From Olivibacter domesticus (GTDB lineage Bacteria; Bacteroidota; Bacteroidia; Sphingobacteriales; Sphingobacteriaceae), in the NCBI RefSeq assembly GCF_900109575.1, contig NZ_FOAF01000002.1, positions 868,001 to 932,000 of the forward strand: a stretch of DNA of 64,000 bases, written 5' to 3'. This document shows, piece after piece, positions 46,956-56,780 of this stretch; the stretch's first letter is position 1; each line of letters opens with the position of its first letter. The notes under the pieces are model-generated. The model searched no databases, was not told the DNA's origin, and was given only the letters and a program-made list of their open reading frames with translations. A program made the translations under genes and the position numbers.

Positions 46956-49900
46956 TTATAATGATAGGTTAATACCAAAAACGATTTGTTTATATAAAGG
47001 GAAAGAATCTGCTCCTCCATTCTCCGGATCCACATTTTTCAGCAGGTGGCTACGGGTAAAAATAAAGGGATTATAAGCCGTTCCATATATCCGTAAATTA
47101 CCGACACCTAGTTTCCTGCCAATTTTTTCGGGTAGCGTATAACCCAGTGTGATATTCTTAATTTTCAGATAAGATCCATCTACTAGTTGAAGGGCCGACT
47201 CAAACTGCGTATTAAAGCTACCTCCAGGTCTTGGAAAATCATTGGTAGCATTTTCGGGCATCCAGTAACTATATGTTGAGGGCTGTGCCTCCCGGTTCCA
47301 GTAGCCCAGCACCTGTGCACGCATCATATGGCCATAACGGCCGCTCACAAAAACAGTCAGATCAATATTTTTATACCGCAATGTATTCTGGACACCAAAG
47401 AAGAAATCAGGCACAACACTTCCTACAATCATACGATCTTTAGTAGAATAAGGATGTACACCGTTATCGGAAACCCCATCTACAAATTGTTCAACAGTTT
47501 GGAGTTTCAGGTCGCCCGGTGCAGCACCATATTGAGCCGCCTCTGCCTCCTCTCCCAGTTGCCAAATACCAATTTTCTTATAATCATAAAATACCCCTTC
47601 TGCGGCGGGTGTTTCCCCGATGAACAAGCCTTCAGATATCAGGTCTTCAACGGATAAGTTACCCAAATCAATATTTGTTAATTTCTCGCTCGCTGAAGTA
47701 AATGTCAGCGCAGTAGTCCATTGAAAATTATTCTTTACAATATTTCTAGCGTTTACAGTGAATTCAAATCCTTTATTTTTAGACGTTGCAATGTTAGATG
47801 TTTTTTTATAAGGCGTTTTAGCATCGTAGCCACCAAAACTTGTTGGTATACGGCGGTCCCACAATATGCCCGTTGTTTTTGTATGGTAATATTCCGTACT
47901 AATGTCTAATCGGTTGTCCAATATTGAGATATCCAAACCAATATTCGCGTTAGCAGATCGCTCCCAGGTTAACGCTGCATTTGCTATATTTTCTGTGGGT
48001 GTGTATACGGGAAGCGGCGTGGTGCCCCCTAAAGATAGATTACCTGTTCTGGTTGCCGTTCGCGTCAAGCTCACGTAGGGATCAATATTTGCCTGACCCG
48101 AAACACCATACCCGCCCCTCAGTTTCAAACTGTTCAACCAAGTTTTTGTGTTGCTCATAAATGCTTCGTCACTTATGCGCCAAGCGAGCGAAGCAGAAGG
48201 GAAGGACGACCATTTGTTTCCCTCTGCCAATTGAGACACGCCATCCCAACGATTGGTAAGCTGCAATAAATATTTACCTTTAAAACTATAGTTTAACCGA
48301 CCAGCAAAGGATAATCTTTTTGTTTGTCGGTAGGTATTGCTCCGGGCTGTCAGATTTTGCAGTGCACCCATATTATAAAAAAGAAACTCATCATAATCCA
48401 AGCCATTGCCCGCTAGTGAGTTTTCTTCAAACCTATTATCTGCCCAAGAAGATATACCCGTTACCGTAAATTCATGATCATCAACTAGGTTAAAATGATA
48501 GTTTATAATATTTTCCCAGATATAGTTGTAGTTAAAATTGGTGGTATAAGCTGCTTCGCTCGCTGTTCTCCCTTCCGAAAGTAAATTGTAGGAATTTCTG
48601 TTCTGGAAGTTGCCCAATCTACCGTTAGAAAGCTGCGCCCCAAAGTTCGAACGCAGGCTCAAGTTCTCTATCGGACTGAACTCTACATAGGGGTTAAACT
48701 GTAAATTAAAGCTTCTACTCTGATCGGCAAAAGCGCCCGGATAATTATTGGCCAGAATACTCACATTGTTTGCATCACCTTCCAGCGGGAATAAGTTTAC
48801 CACCCCCTGTTCATCATAGGGTGTACCCAAAGGATAGATACTATAAGCTTTATTTACGCGGCTATTTGTTGAATTACTTTTACGATAATTCAAGATCGAT
48901 TGAAACCCCGCTTTAAATACCTTGCTAAACTTAAGGTCTACCCCACCCCGTGCATTATAAATGTCTGTATTATCGTTTTCATAAATACCTTTTTCTCCAA
49001 TATATCCCATAGACAGATAAGCCTGTGTTTTTTCAGAGCCACCCCTTATCGCAAAATGATGATTTTGTTGGATACCATTCCGCATGGTTTCATCTACCCA
49101 ATCCACCCACTTCCCCTGATCAATAGCGGCTATGGCAGCTGTATTTAGCCCCAGATCAGTCAGATCAGTAGCCTCATAACCATTATCTAAAAAAAAGCGG
49201 TCGCGTTTGTAATCGAGCCATGCATCGCCCGTTAAGGGCTTCGGAAAAGAAGCAAAACCATTTATACCATAATAAGAATTGAAATCCAGCTGTACCCTTC
49301 CTTCTTTCGCCTTCTTCGTCGTGATGATAATCACCCCGTTAGCGCCGGCAGATCCATAGATAGCTGTGGACGAAGCATCTTTTAACACATCAATAGACTC
49401 GATATCGTTCGGATTGAGGTTATTGATACTAGAAGGGATACCATCCACAATATAAAGCGGATCTTGGCTGGCCGTTAGTGATCTGTTTCCTCTTAAAAGC
49501 ACCGCAGGCGAAGTTCCTGCCTTACCCGAACCTCTTTGTATATCTAGGCCCGAAACCCTTCCCTGTAAAGCTTCCATCGGGCTGCTCACGGGGCTCAGTG
49601 TTATATCTTCCGCCTTCACCGAGGAAACAGCACCCGTTAGGTCCCGTTTTTTAACCGTACCATAGCCCACTACCACCACCTCGTCGAGCGAAGAGGTTGA
49701 TTCTTCTAAGGTCACTTCAACATAGGTTTTACCTTCAGCGCTCATTTCTTTCTCAGCAAATCCCGTATAACTCACAGTGAGCGTTTCATTTCCTCTGCTA
49801 AGCTTTAAACGAAAAGCACCGTCAACATCGGTAACCGTCCCCGCATTACCACCTTTTACTTTTATCGTTACCCCAACCAAGGGCGCTCCCTTTTCGTCGG

Positions 49901-50294
49901 TAACTTTCCCCGTAATTGTTCTTTCCTGTGTGCGTTGGTTTGCCGTAATGACAACCATATCATCAATCACCTCAAAAGACAGCGGCTGGTCTTTTAGTAC
50001 TTGTCTCATCAAGAGGTTGATGTCAGCATTTTCCACCTGTACATTCACTTTTTTTAACAGGTTGACCTGATCCTGTCTGTAAAAGATACTGTACTTGCTT
50101 TGCTTTTCTATCTTCTGGAAGACGTCCCTTACCGCGACATTACCTTCCGTAAGCGTGAACTTATTCTGCGAGTACACAGAAGCATGTACTTGCACCAGGC
50201 CCGCAAACAACAAAGTAGTAATAAGTTTCATAGCCATGAGCGCTTTATGCCAATAAGAATTGGCAAATAGAGGTTTTCTATTTAAAAAAATCAT
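46956..50294 (-). CDS. SusC/RagA-family TonB-dependent transporter with STN signalling domain
   Basis: 1112 residues. In order: signal peptide (MKLITTLLFAGLVQVHASVYSQ), STN domain (about 50-115, VRDVFQKIEKQSKYSIFYRQ), carboxypeptidase-regulatory domain (RTITGKVTDEKGAPLVGVTIKVKGG), plug with the SusC signature DEVVVVGYGTVKKRDLTGAVSSV and the long barrel ending KQIVFGINLSL. The STN domain passes signals to the FecR anti-sigma factor encoded just upstream, so substrate import should switch on the ECF sigma. Together with SusD it forms the glycan importer of the pectin-type locus. Confidence 0.96.
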   Translation of the reverse strand: MIFLNRKPLFANSYWHKALMAMKLITTLLFAGLVQVHASVYSQNKFTLTEGNVAVRDVFQKIEKQSKYSIFYRQDQVNLLKKVNVQVENADINLLMRQVLKDQPLSFEVIDDMVVITANQRTQERTITGKVTDEKGAPLVGVTIKVKGGNAGTVTDVDGAFRLKLSRGNETLTVSYTGFAEKEMSAEGKTYVEVTLEESTSSLDEVVVVGYGTVKKRDLTGAVSSVKAEDITLSPVSSPMEALQGRVSGLDIQRGSGKAGTSPAVLLRGNRSLTASQDPLYIVDGIPSSINNLNPNDIESIDVLKDASSTAIYGSAGANGVIIITTKKAKEGRVQLDFNSYYGINGFASFPKPLTGDAWLDYKRDRFFLDNGYEATDLTDLGLNTAAIAAIDQGKWVDWVDETMRNGIQQNHHFAIRGGSEKTQAYLSMGYIGEKGIYENDNTDIYNARGGVDLKFSKVFKAGFQSILNYRKSNSTNSRVNKAYSIYPLGTPYDEQGVVNLFPLEGDANNVSILANNYPGAFADQSRSFNLQFNPYVEFSPIENLSLRSNFGAQLSNGRLGNFQNRNSYNLLSEGRTASEAAYTTNFNYNYIWENIINYHFNLVDDHEFTVTGISSWADNRFEENSLAGNGLDYDEFLFYNMGALQNLTARSNTYRQTKRLSFAGRLNYSFKGKYLLQLTNRWDGVSQLAEGNKWSSFPSASLAWRISDEAFMSNTKTWLNSLKLRGGYGVSGQANIDPYVSLTRTATRTGNLSLGGTTPLPVYTPTENIANAALTWERSANANIGLDISILDNRLDISTEYYHTKTTGILWDRRIPTSFGGYDAKTPYKKTSNIATSKNKGFEFTVNARNIVKNNFQWTTALTFTSASEKLTNIDLGNLSVEDLISEGLFIGETPAAEGVFYDYKKIGIWQLGEEAEAAQYGAAPGDLKLQTVEQFVDGVSDNGVHPYSTKDRMIVGSVVPDFFFGVQNTLRYKNIDLTVFVSGRYGHMMRAQVLGYWNREAQPSTYSYWMPENATNDFPRPGGSFNTQFESALQLVDGSYLKIKNITLGYTLPEKIGRKLGVGNLRIYGTAYNPFIFTRSHLLKNVDPENGGADSFPLYKQIVFGINLSL

Positions 50295-50358
50295 AATTTT
50301 GGTTTACTAGTTAATACTGATGCTTCCCCAAGCGTGTAGGGTATTAGCTATACGTAAG

Positions 50359-50383
50359 GCCGGGATGTTGCAAGCTTCCCGGC
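50359..50383 (-). terminator. Hairpin between fecR and susC
   Basis: GCCGGGA/TCCCGGC pair over 7 G+C-rich bases around an 11-base loop in the gap between the FecR stop and the SusC start (minus strand). It may terminate or attenuate the regulatory unit ahead of the structural genes. Confidence 0.45.
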
Positions 50384-50445
50384 ACTTTTATTTCGATGAT
50401 AAATTGATTTATTTAGCTATTTCATTTGTTTTTCGATTAGGTTTG

Positions 50446-51495
50446 TTAATAGGGTTCTTTTTTAATAAAAATGTCTTTTTCGGTGATTTGATAGGTTATT
50501 GGTGTCGTCTTTTTTATAATGGCCAGTATTTCATCTATTCCCTTCGGATTTTTAAACATTCCTGTATAGTGGTAAGCCGCCAGTTCTTCATTATCCAGGT
50601 GAATTTTCACATTGAACTTTCTGCCCAGTATTCTGCAAATATCATCAAAACTGGTATCGTCAAAAGCGACAATATTATTCATCCATCCATTATATACCTT
50701 TTGTTTATCGGTCGTTACATCCATCAGTTGCACCGGACTTAGTCTTTCAACCAATTTCCCTTTTTTCGGTGCCCTGTCCACCACAGCATCCCCCACATGT
50801 TTAATTCGCAGCACTTGGTTAGCCGCAACAAACACTTTCTTATTTCCATCTTCGTTTCCGGGTAGCCTCCCCTCTACAGAAATCTTTCCCTCCAATACCA
50901 CAGATTCGAAAACCTTATCTTCCGCATAAGCCTTTACCGTAAACACCGTTCCGATATCACGTACGGTAAAACCACCAGCTTTAACAATAAAAGGGATATC
51001 ATTTTTACTTTCTACGATATCAAAACGTGCCTCGCCATTCAGTACTACGCTCCGTTCTGCACGACCAAACTCCTTGTTATAAGCAAGCCTGCTGCCTGCA
51101 TTAATAAAAACGAGTGTACCATCTGGGAGTTTAATTTCTTTTGTCTGCCCCTTAGCTACCACCACCTCATGCCACTGCGATTTGTTTCTAAGTAGGAAAA
51201 AAGTTAAGCCTACACTAATAATTAACAGTGTGCTTGCCGCATAAAGAAGCAGCTGGCGATTTCTTCTACAGCTACCAACTGCATTATTTTCTGTCATAAA
51301 GCGCCTATATGCTTTTTCTGTATCAATACATTTGTGATAAGTTGCAAGCCCTCTATGCCATTTTTCATAAAGCTGGATATATGCTAATTCATGTTCCTCA
51401 CTGGCCGCAATCCATTCTTTGGCCATGGCAATTTCTTTTGCCGAGGCTTTGCCCGCGATATAACGAATTAATATATTCCTGCTCTTTTCTTCCAT
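50446..51495 (-). CDS. FecR-family anti-sigma factor
   Basis: 349 residues. The cytoplasmic N-terminal 80 residues bind the sigma factor, then comes one membrane helix (LLLYAASTLLIISVGLTFFLL) and the periplasmic FecR domain (GQTKEIKLPDGTLVFINAGSRLAYNKEF, then VVLNGEARFDIV). The C-terminal DUF4974 segment (IDEILAIIKKTTPITYQI) contacts the STN domain of SusC. It is encoded 60 bp after its ECF sigma partner and 151 bp before SusC, the standard order of a signal-transducing polysaccharide locus. Confidence 0.95.
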   Translation of the reverse strand: MEEKSRNILIRYIAGKASAKEIAMAKEWIAASEEHELAYIQLYEKWHRGLATYHKCIDTEKAYRRFMTENNAVGSCRRNRQLLLYAASTLLIISVGLTFFLLRNKSQWHEVVVAKGQTKEIKLPDGTLVFINAGSRLAYNKEFGRAERSVVLNGEARFDIVESKNDIPFIVKAGGFTVRDIGTVFTVKAYAEDKVFESVVLEGKISVEGRLPGNEDGNKKVFVAANQVLRIKHVGDAVVDRAPKKGKLVERLSPVQLMDVTTDKQKVYNGWMNNIVAFDDTSFDDICRILGRKFNVKIHLDNEELAAYHYTGMFKNPKGIDEILAIIKKTTPITYQITEKDIFIKKEPY

Positions 51496-51555
51496 GCTTT
51501 AATCACCTATAAACAACTAGCAGAAGCGAAACCCCCAAACGGACAGAAAAAAAAA

Positions 51556-52119
51556 TTAAAAAAATAAAATCAGCAGTGTAAGTAGATGTTGAAGTCCTAA
51601 ACGGAGCTTCTGAAGAGCAATAGACATTTGCCTTTCGACCGTTTTTTTGGAGATATTGAGTATATCTGCAATCTCTTTATTTTGCTTATGTTCAAACCGA
51701 CTTAGTTTAAAAACCTGGCGGCACCGTTGCGGCAAATGATTAATGGCCTCCTGTATATGCGATTCAAACTCTTTAGCAATCAATTTGTCTTCTTCGAAAG
51801 AAGACCTTTCCGTTAATAGATTTTTTTTAATAAGATATTGTACATATTCATTTTCTATTTTTTGATGCTTAATATAGTTTAGACAACGGTTTTGTACCAT
51901 TTTATACAACAGGCCGGAAAAGCACGAATCAAGGGAATATTTATCTCGGTTTTCCCATAGCGCTGCAAAAGTTTCCGACACCAACTCCTCCGCAGTTGCC
52001 ATATCATTAAGAAATCTGTTGGCAAAGAAAATCAATCTAGGATAATGAAACTTAAAAAGTTCTTCAAAACGAACTTCATCATCATCTTTTCGTCTATGAA
52101 TAACGTTTCCCTTGTTCAT
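51556..52119 (-). CDS. RNA polymerase ECF sigma factor of the pectin locus
   Basis: 187 residues. Region 2 is FKFHYPRLIFFANRFLNDMATAEELVSETFAALWENRDKY; region 4 is LPQRCRQVFKLSRFEHKQNKEIADILNISKKTVERQM. The RHxxQNKEIAxxLNIS pattern is the FecR-partnered ECF type. It is held by FecR in the absence of substrate and released when SusC signals. Its predicted target promoter is that of the downstream SusC-SusD-GH28 operon. Confidence 0.95.
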   Translation of the reverse strand: MNKGNVIHRRKDDDEVRFEELFKFHYPRLIFFANRFLNDMATAEELVSETFAALWENRDKYSLDSCFSGLLYKMVQNRCLNYIKHQKIENEYVQYLIKKNLLTERSSFEEDKLIAKEFESHIQEAINHLPQRCRQVFKLSRFEHKQNKEIADILNISKKTVERQMSIALQKLRLGLQHLLTLLILFF

Positions 52120-52305
52120 TTAACTGTAATAATCCTTGTGAGGTAGGTTAAATTGGTTCCGGTACCCGCAATGCGCTGCCAAGGTTTCACGTTCGGCTAA
52201 AAGCGGTTAAACAAATACCATTCACAAAGTTAGTACGCTAAAACAAGCTGTTTGTATATGATCCTTCCAAAAAGTTATGACATTTTATCATTTTTGACGC
52301 TCCTT

Positions 52306-52330
52306 GTACCTTTTTCCCGCAAAAAGGTAC
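52306..52330 (-). terminator. Terminator hairpin after the PL1/barrel operon
   Basis: A perfect 10-bp stem GTACCTTTTT/AAAAAGGTAC with a 5-base loop lies 10 bases after the stop of the minus-strand barrel gene. The stem contains the T-run, and no other structure competes in this 221-bp gap. Confidence 0.6.
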
Positions 52331-52340
52331 CCAAACCGAT

Positions 52341-54956
52341 TTAACTTCCAAAACGTTGCAGTCGATAGTTGAACGTGAAGATGAAATAACGTGCCAAACG
52401 GTTCGTTCGTCTGTCGACTATTTCGTTATCAAAAACGTCCCGCGAAATTCCCGTATTCTCATTAAATAGGTCAAAGCCCTCAAGCCGTAAGCTTCCTTTA
52501 TTCCCTTTGAAGAATCGATATTCTACATACACGTTCAATACGGTCGGGTTTGCATTTACAGCATTGAAGCCCTTGTTAAGTGTTTTCGAAAAGTCATACC
52601 CCAGTGTCCAATCTTTAAAGAAATAATTCCTTCCCCTAATACCTATGAAAACTTGGTCGGTCCGGCGATCGCTAAATGTTGAAGAAGAATAATGCGTGCT
52701 GTTGATGGTGTAATTAGCATTAAGCTCTGTATCGATGATATCATCAAGGTCTATTCTAAACTTAATACCCTGTCTTAATTCTGTATTTTTACCGATGTTC
52801 TTTTCGTTATTTGTAAAAGCAATATTATTACTGTAATTCACGCCCCCGTAATAACTGAGGGTATAGTTACGGTTTTCAAAAGGTTTAGAAATCGAATAGT
52901 TACCCCTGGCCGTATAGAATCCGTCAGTATTCATATAAGTTGTAATTTCCTTCAAGCTGTCGGGAATAATCTCCTTGATGGTTACGATCTTGTCCTTTGT
53001 CTGGCTATAATTAAGTTTAGTGAATATAACAAATCCTGTTTTCCAATCGGCTTGCCGATAATCCAGACCGATATCATTCCTATATTCGGGTTTAAGGTCC
53101 GGATTACCTATTACGATGTTCTGTAGATCTGCGTTGTCGGTAATAGGTTGTAATTGGTTGAATGAAGGCTGACTGGTACTGGCATTGTACTTTGCTGTCA
53201 ATTTGTGCTTGTTGGAAAAGTTGTAAACAAACCGAGCATTAGGAATCAGGTTAAAAGATTCCTTCGATGTACTATTATTCCGGGTCAGATCAGTACCCTC
53301 TAATACCGAAGGTTGTGCTGTTAAACCGACATTATAGTTAAAGCGTTCATAATCGGATCGCCAGGTAAGCCCCACCCGATTGGTGATAAAACTATATTTG
53401 AAAGAATTGCTTAATTCAGCATTAGGTATCCATGTGCTGCCTTCCGGGTCTACATCATTTACATCCTTCGTATTATCGGTCGTCCTTCGATCCCACCGGT
53501 AACTGGCTTCCAATATAGTATGTTCCATAACGGGCTCCATATAAGAAGCCTTTAAACCCACGTTGGTGGCTTTATGATCATTAAGACGAAATTGATGTTG
53601 ACGTTCGAAGCTATCCCCCATCGGGTCTGTCAAATAGTATTCATTAAGCACTTCCTGTTCTTCATTTTCATTAGCGTAGTTGATTTCTCCTCCCACACTC
53701 AGATGCCGGTTCGCTTTCTTAAACTTATGATTAAAAAACCATTCGACACCATAGGAACTTGCATGCGCATTTTGACGCTCCTCGTTATTCCGGGTTGAAG
53801 AGGTTTCAAGCAAGGTAGCAGCCGTTAGCCCATTATTACTGCCGTTAGATCGATCAAAGCTGATACGCGGCTCTATTTTGAGGTAGTTAGACGTATCCAT
53901 GCGGTATTCAACATTCCAATCCAAAACGTGCCCGCTCTGGCTATTACTATTGGTATTACTTTCATCCTCTGTGCGGGTATAATCCTGATAGAATTGCTGA
54001 CTCAGGTTCCGTTCTACCCTACTGTTAACATCCTTCGTAAAGCGATAGCTTCCGTAAGAGGTCAGCTTTTTGCTCCAGTTGTCCCTATAATTTATTTTGA
54101 ATGATTTAGCATCCGTTAAACCGGCCGATCTAGCGGAAGTATTATTGATCATCCCATCAACCGAAATCTGTTGATCCTCCTTAAATCTGTTGGCCCTCAC
54201 CCTACCAGCATAACGATCATAAGAGCCCAAACCTCCACCGATTTTTGCAAAATAACCGTTCTTTTTATCAGGCTTGGTATTGATGTTAATAATCTTTTGA
54301 GATTCCCCATTTTTCACACCCGTCACGTTGGCCTGTTCACCATAATCATCAATCAGCTGGATATTCTTAACGATATCTGCCGGTAAATTCTGTAAGGCAG
54401 CGGCAGCATCGTCACCAAAAAAGTCCTTTCCATTTAGGCGCACCTTCATCACTGCTTCCCCCTGCGCGGAGATGTTTCCATCGGCATCCATATCAATCCC
54501 CGGCAACTTACGCACCATCTCTTCTACCGCATCCCCTTCCCTAACCTTGTATGCCAGCGCATCAAATTCAACGGTATCTTCCTTCACGGTGACCGGATTT
54601 ATTCCCGTAATTTCCACCTCGTCCAAAAAGTTAAATGCCTCTGCCATCAGAATCGGAGGAAGCGTAAATCCTGGTATGCCGGGGTCTATTACATAATCCT
54701 TCGTAAAGGGATTAAATCCGAGAGCAGATACATATAATTTAATTTTTTGTGCTTTTACATTTTTAAACGAGAACAAGCCTTTTTCGTTTGATACGGTAAG
54801 CATCGTGTCTTTTTCGGATAACAACTTAACGGATGTACCCTGTAGGGGATTACCCAAACTATCCTGCGTAATCCCCTCGATAACCCCTGGCCGTTGCGCA
54901 TGCAGCAAGCTGGCCATTAACATTAAATATAAAAATGGAAAAATACTCTTCATCAA
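52341..54956 (-). CDS. Outer-membrane beta-barrel protein co-transcribed with pectate lyase
   Basis: 871 residues. A signal peptide (1-20, ending LLHAQ) precedes a carboxypeptidase-regulatory domain (VIEGITQDSLGNPLQGTSVKLL), a plug-like segment (ADIVKNIQLIDDYGEQANVTGV) and an OMP_b-brl_3 barrel. There is no SusD partner; this type is usually annotated as an outer-membrane beta-barrel or TonB-dependent receptor. It starts 7 bases after the PL1 stop and is clearly in one transcript with it. A likely task is uptake of the oligogalacturonides that the lyase makes, in parallel with the SusCD pair. Confidence 0.9.
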   Translation of the reverse strand: MMKSIFPFLYLMLMASLLHAQRPGVIEGITQDSLGNPLQGTSVKLLSEKDTMLTVSNEKGLFSFKNVKAQKIKLYVSALGFNPFTKDYVIDPGIPGFTLPPILMAEAFNFLDEVEITGINPVTVKEDTVEFDALAYKVREGDAVEEMVRKLPGIDMDADGNISAQGEAVMKVRLNGKDFFGDDAAAALQNLPADIVKNIQLIDDYGEQANVTGVKNGESQKIININTKPDKKNGYFAKIGGGLGSYDRYAGRVRANRFKEDQQISVDGMINNTSARSAGLTDAKSFKINYRDNWSKKLTSYGSYRFTKDVNSRVERNLSQQFYQDYTRTEDESNTNSNSQSGHVLDWNVEYRMDTSNYLKIEPRISFDRSNGSNNGLTAATLLETSSTRNNEERQNAHASSYGVEWFFNHKFKKANRHLSVGGEINYANENEEQEVLNEYYLTDPMGDSFERQHQFRLNDHKATNVGLKASYMEPVMEHTILEASYRWDRRTTDNTKDVNDVDPEGSTWIPNAELSNSFKYSFITNRVGLTWRSDYERFNYNVGLTAQPSVLEGTDLTRNNSTSKESFNLIPNARFVYNFSNKHKLTAKYNASTSQPSFNQLQPITDNADLQNIVIGNPDLKPEYRNDIGLDYRQADWKTGFVIFTKLNYSQTKDKIVTIKEIIPDSLKEITTYMNTDGFYTARGNYSISKPFENRNYTLSYYGGVNYSNNIAFTNNEKNIGKNTELRQGIKFRIDLDDIIDTELNANYTINSTHYSSSTFSDRRTDQVFIGIRGRNYFFKDWTLGYDFSKTLNKGFNAVNANPTVLNVYVEYRFFKGNKGSLRLEGFDLFNENTGISRDVFDNEIVDRRTNRLARYFIFTFNYRLQRFGS

Positions 54957-54963
54957 CGATGCG

Positions 54964-56640
54964 CTAATTCGCTGGCCTTACATTGCCCACAGCTACCAAA
55001 CTATTCAGATAGTTTTCGATATGCATATAGCCGTTGGACGCAAGGGCTGCTCCATCTGCCGCATTATTTGCATCCAGGCCGTTCTTATTTTCCCAATCGT
55101 CGGGTATTCCATCCGAATCGCTATCCTGGTACGGTTTCCCTTGATAAGTAGGATAACCGCCAACCTGCACAATATCTGTAATGATTCCGCCTTTATACGA
55201 GTCGATCGGAAGTCTGCGGTGCTCAAATTGTGTTGTCGGTAGCTTCACATTCCTTTGATACTCAATGCTACCGGTTTTCACTTGTTTAATCACTCTTGTA
55301 TCCACCTCATCTCGCACAGGAAGTGTAGCACCTGCATTTTCCAGCACGTAGTCGTAAGCCTTCTTGGTAGGCAGAATAGTTATTTTAGGCATTGGCAAAG
55401 GTTCACTCGCCCGCATAGCATCAAAATATTGCCCGGCATCATCAAAAGAGAGCAACTCTCCATCTTTTCCTTCCATCTGTATTCCCCCATCCCAGTTGTT
55501 TTCCGTAACCCGCTCATTTCCATCTACAATGTTTCCCTGAACATAGGCACGGCCAAACACCACGTAAGAAAGTTTACTTCTGCCCGATTCCGGTTTTAAG
55601 ATACGGTAACTTATCGGCTTATCTTTGGGAGTTAAGGGGCCGGGCTTGTAATAATTGTTGATGATGTTGTACTGGGCCGTGTAATCACCACCGTCTGTTG
55701 AACGGTGTACCCAATTAAAGACCACATTATTCGCAAAATTAAAAACACCATTCCAACCGATAGAAGGATTGCGGGCGGCATTATCGGCCCACAGGTTACG
55801 CATGAATGTACAGTTTTCGCCACCCAAAGTGCTTCCAAAGGCATGGTTCCAGGTATCAAGCGCTTCAGAGAATATCGAATTCTGTATGGTGATATTCACT
55901 GTTCCCAGCTTCGCTTCCTTTGTGCCGGTACTATCATTATACATATGGCGGTACATAGACATGTTCTCATCCAATCCCCAGCTGGCCGACACGTGGTCGA
56001 TCATAATATTGCCTACGGGATTTCCACCAATTGCATCATCCCTTCTTCCAACATTTGTCTCGCCCCGGCGAAATCGCATATACCGAACAACAACATCATG
56101 GGTATTGATCCATACTGATTCTCCCGCTATACACACACCGTCTCCAGGTGCAGATTGACCGGCAATGGTTATATAGGGTGCCCGGATAATCAGCGGTCTT
56201 TTAAGACGTATAATGCCGGATACATTAAAAACAACAATGCGTGCTCCGCCCTGTTCACAGGCCTCCCGCAAGGTACCGGGGCCCTCGTCGTCCAAGCTGG
56301 TAACCACATAGATCTTACCTCCTCGGCCTCCAAAAGAAAAGGCGCCACCACCTTCAGCACCCGGAAAGGCCGGAATCTTCGCTTGTGGCAAATCTGTTGG
56401 CCGGCTTGCCCAAGGTATAAAAGGCTTTCCCATTTTTGCTTCCGCTTTAATAGCAGGAAGGGCTTTTAACCAGGCCATGTCGGATAAGCGCATCGTTTCA
56501 TCCATCAAACTTTTTGTGGCCTGCTGTACGTCTTGTGGAATTTTTGGGTACTGCGCCCAAGAGAAGTTACAACACCCTATGCAGATAGACATGAGCGCCA
56601 CATGTCGTAAAAAAAAGCGCTGCTTTTTAACTATTTTCAT
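54964..56640 (-). CDS. Polysaccharide lyase family 1 pectate-lyase-like enzyme
   Basis: 558 residues with a signal peptide (about 1-29, ending FSWAQ). The parallel beta-helix starts at PAFPGAEGGGAFSFGGRGGK and continues with TIAGQSAPGDGVCIAGE and the metal-site strand VVRYMRFRRGETNVGRRDDAIG. It then runs through IMIDHVSASWGLDEN, typical of PL1 and related lyases in Bacteroidota. It cleaves galacturonan by beta-elimination with calcium. The C-terminal end (DSDSDGIPDDWENKNGL) is a calcium-binding thrombospondin-3-type repeat. It heads the operon with the barrel gene 7 bp downstream. Confidence 0.93.
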   Translation of the reverse strand: MKIVKKQRFFLRHVALMSICIGCCNFSWAQYPKIPQDVQQATKSLMDETMRLSDMAWLKALPAIKAEAKMGKPFIPWASRPTDLPQAKIPAFPGAEGGGAFSFGGRGGKIYVVTSLDDEGPGTLREACEQGGARIVVFNVSGIIRLKRPLIIRAPYITIAGQSAPGDGVCIAGESVWINTHDVVVRYMRFRRGETNVGRRDDAIGGNPVGNIMIDHVSASWGLDENMSMYRHMYNDSTGTKEAKLGTVNITIQNSIFSEALDTWNHAFGSTLGGENCTFMRNLWADNAARNPSIGWNGVFNFANNVVFNWVHRSTDGGDYTAQYNIINNYYKPGPLTPKDKPISYRILKPESGRSKLSYVVFGRAYVQGNIVDGNERVTENNWDGGIQMEGKDGELLSFDDAGQYFDAMRASEPLPMPKITILPTKKAYDYVLENAGATLPVRDEVDTRVIKQVKTGSIEYQRNVKLPTTQFEHRRLPIDSYKGGIITDIVQVGGYPTYQGKPYQDSDSDGIPDDWENKNGLDANNAADGAALASNGYMHIENYLNSLVAVGNVRPAN

Positions 56641-56780
56641 ATCAAATGGTCTTAAGTTTATAACTTAAAGTAACAGGATGAAAACCGATTAAAAAACAGT
56701 ATGTCGACGGAGCACGATATTTACCGTTTGAAGCAGGAATATTCCGGGATGAAATAAGCGTATTACAGATTAAAAAGGGC

